Shown: piece after piece, positions 14,696 through 16,163 of the stretch
How positions within the stretch are numbered: the first letter of the stretch is position 1
Layout: each line of letters opens with the position of its first letter
DNA from: Actinomycetota bacterium
GTDB taxonomy: Bacteria; Actinomycetota; Actinomycetes; Nanopelagicales; Nanopelagicaceae
DNA length: 16,163 bases
Assembly: GCA_005777515.1 (NCBI GenBank)
Contig: SXMA01000053.1
Location: 1 to 16,163, forward strand
Direction of reading: 5' to 3'
Made by a program: the position numbers and the translations under genes
The notes under the pieces: model-generated
Seen by the model: the letters and a program-made list of their open reading frames with translations, nothing else
The model's database searches: none
Told to the model about the DNA's origin: nothing

Positions 14696-15604
14696 ATGGC
14701 CCCCCTCGCCGATAGAGCGCTACTAAAACTCTCCACTTTGATGGTTTTTACTCAATCGGCAATTGTTTTTACCGGCGCTTTAGTTCGTATTACCGGCTCT
14801 GGTCTTGGTTGTTCAACATGGCCAGAGTGCACTCCTGGCTCATATACGCCAACCCCTGAACAACCAGAGGCTCCGCTACATGCCTGGATTGAATTTGGAA
14901 ATCGACTCCTTACCTTCGTTCTTCTAATTAATGCTCTTGCTTTGGTCTTTACTATTTTAAAGAGCGGAAAGCTTGAGTTAAGAAGATTAGGAGCGCTTCA
15001 GATAATAGGAATTTTGGCCCAGGGAGCACTCGGCGGAATAACAGTTTTAACCGCTCTTAATCCAGCAACAGTTGCAGCTCACTTTCTGCTCTCGATTATT
15101 CTTATTGCAGGAGCCCTCTCGCTGCGCCAGAGAGCTCATGGCAAATCTCCAATTGAAATTACTTCAATCCCTCTAGTTTCAAAACTAGTCTGGCTTCATC
15201 TCTTATTAACATCCTTAGTACTAATCGCTGGAACCATTGTCACTGGTAGCGGTCCTCATGCTGGCGATAGCGCAGCTGAGCGATTTAATCTTGATTCACG
15301 GACTATGGCTTGGATCCATGCAGACCTAGTAATAGCTCTGCTTGGCGTGAGCATCGCTTTATTAATTGCAATTCGCCTAGGTCTTGTAGGGCAGGCTCGC
15401 CAGGTCTTATCTGGGCGGATACAGATATTTCTAATTGTTGCCCTTGCCCAAGGAGGCATTGGATATATCCAATATTTCACCAAGTTGCCTGAAGCCCTAG
15501 TTGCCGCTCACATCATCGGCTCTATCGCGGTGTGGTTATCCGCTTGGAACTTATTTATCTCTAGTAATCTCGGCGCTAATCTGATCGCCCGGAAAGGGTT
15601 GTAA
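14696..15604 (+). CDS. ctaA: Heme A synthase (CtaA/Cox15)
   Basis: Membrane enzyme that oxidises the methyl group of heme O to make heme A for aa3-type oxidase. The 302 aa form two similar four-helix halves. Key residues are seen: Cys39 and Cys45 in GLGCSTWPEC (the external cysteine pair of Bacillus/actinobacterial enzymes), His62 and Glu66 in HAWIEFGNR, His129 (AAHF), His208 (WIHADL) and His272 (AAHIIGS). ITGSGLGC and TGSGPHAGD are the matching loops of the two halves. The ATG at 14696 is inside the palindrome GGGCCATGGCCC and has TAGGGT six bases upstream. The gene is divergent from sufR and overlaps tkt by one base (TAATG). ctaB, often nearby in Actinobacteria, is not in the window. Together with SURF1 it implies an aa3-type terminal oxidase. 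Confidence 0.94.
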   Translation: MAPLADRALLKLSTLMVFTQSAIVFTGALVRITGSGLGCSTWPECTPGSYTPTPEQPEAPLHAWIEFGNRLLTFVLLINALALVFTILKSGKLELRRLGALQIIGILAQGALGGITVLTALNPATVAAHFLLSIILIAGALSLRQRAHGKSPIEITSIPLVSKLVWLHLLLTSLVLIAGTIVTGSGPHAGDSAAERFNLDSRTMAWIHADLVIALLGVSIALLIAIRLGLVGQARQVLSGRIQIFLIVALAQGGIGYIQYFTKLPEALVAAHIIGSIAVWLSAWNLFISSNLGANLIARKGL

Positions 15605-16163
15605 TGCAACCAGAGTTAGCGCCTTGGATAGATTTAGATGACAAGGCAGTAGCAACTGCCAGGGGCCTTGCTATGGATGCAGTTCAAAAAGTAGGCAATG
15701 GCCATCCTGGAACTGCAATGTCTCTGGCCCCCGTGGCCTACACCCTCTTTCAGCGTTTTTTGCGCCATGACCCAAAGGATCCGAATTGGATTGGCAGAGA
15801 TCGATTCATTCTCTCTTGTGGCCACTCCTCGTTAACTCTATATATTCAATTACTCTTTTCTGGATACGGATTAACTTTTGATGATTTAAAAGCTTTTAGA
15901 ACTTGGGGATCACTTACCCCAGGACATCCTGAATATGGACATACCCCCGGCGTTGAAACAACCACCGGTCCTCTTGGTCAGGGAGTTGCTAACGCTGTTG
16001 GAATGGCGATGGCTGCAAGATATGAGCGAGGGCTTCTAGATCCTGATACGCCAAAGGGTGAAAGTGTCTTTGACCATAACATCTGGGTGATCTGCAGCGA
16101 TGGAGACTTGCAAGAAGGAGTGAGCGCTGAAGCTTCATCTCTTGCTGGGGTGCAGGAGCTAGG
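15604..16163 (+). CDS. tkt: Transketolase (partial, C-terminus beyond right edge)
   Basis: Thiamine diphosphate enzyme of the non-oxidative pentose phosphate pathway, transferring two-carbon units between sugar phosphates. Only the first 186 codons (of about 690-700) are in the window and the frame is open at the edge. Seen are KVGNGHPGTAMSLAP (29-43, with His34), FILSCGHSSLTLY (68-80, His74), TPGHPEYGHTPGVETTTGPL (105-124, His108), the GPLGQG loop (122-127), and the start of the thiamine-diphosphate motif SDGDLQEGVSAEASSLAG (165-182). The ATG overlaps the ctaA stop (TAATG), so it is translated from the ctaA message. A tkt gene close to ctaA/ctaB and suf is common in Actinobacteria. Confidence 0.96.
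   Translation, partial: MQPELAPWIDLDDKAVATARGLAMDAVQKVGNGHPGTAMSLAPVAYTLFQRFLRHDPKDPNWIGRDRFILSCGHSSLTLYIQLLFSGYGLTFDDLKAFRTWGSLTPGHPEYGHTPGVETTTGPLGQGVANAVGMAMAARYERGLLDPDTPKGESVFDHNIWVICSDGDLQEGVSAEASSLAGVQEL

Overview
The window looks like chromosomal core sequence from a streamlined, AT-leaning actinobacterium. The best guess is a freshwater acI / Nanopelagicales-type organism. The evidence is gene content and order, not a database match. Two blocks typical of Actinobacteria are present: infC-rpmI-rplT-(SpoU methyltransferase)-pheS-pheT, and a suf cluster of the form sufR-sufB-sufD-Rieske ferredoxin-sufC-sufS-sufU-DUF59. A DUF3099 gene, a SURF1 gene, an actinobacterial-type ctaA and tkt accompany them. 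Intergenic space is minimal, base composition is moderate (mid-40s percent GC by eye), and there are no mobile elements, CRISPR arrays, tRNAs or rRNAs.

Layout. Positions 1-5361 (minus strand) hold the translation block. A clear promoter (TTGACC-17-TAGTAT) and a structured leader of about 140 nt precede infC, followed by rpmI, rplT, a SpoU/TrmH rRNA methyltransferase, pheS and pheT, which runs off the left edge without its C-terminus. Positions 5397-6432 (plus) hold a small DUF3099 membrane protein and a SURF1-like cytochrome oxidase assembly protein. Positions 6414-8276 (minus) encode an ABC exporter half-transporter that converges on SURF1 with a 19-bp overlap. Positions 8317-14625 (minus) are the complete Suf iron-sulfur assembly operon, read from sufR at the right to a SufT/PaaD-like DUF59 gene at the left, with nearly every junction overlapping or almost touching. 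Positions 14696-16163 (plus) hold ctaA (heme A synthase), which shares one base with tkt (transketolase, cut by the right edge).

How it fits together. SufR is an Fe-S-sensing repressor, and a CAAC-N6-GTTG palindrome lies directly upstream of its likely start, covering the probable -10 element. This predicts autoregulation of the whole suf operon and possibly an effect on the divergent ctaA gene. SURF1 and CtaA both serve the heme-copper terminal oxidase, so the window links Fe-S supply with respiratory chain assembly.

Most genes that appear to start a transcription unit (pheS, DUF3099, SURF1, the ABC exporter, sufR, ctaA) lack an obvious Shine-Dalgarno but carry a TANNNT-like hexamer (AACACT for sufR) 5-7 nt before the start codon. 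This suggests leaderless transcripts. The infC operon differs: it has a long leader and probably a non-canonical AUC start, which fits specialised autoregulation. No wholly new system is evident. The regulatory architecture (SufR operator, infC leader and start, leaderless pattern) is the most interesting part.
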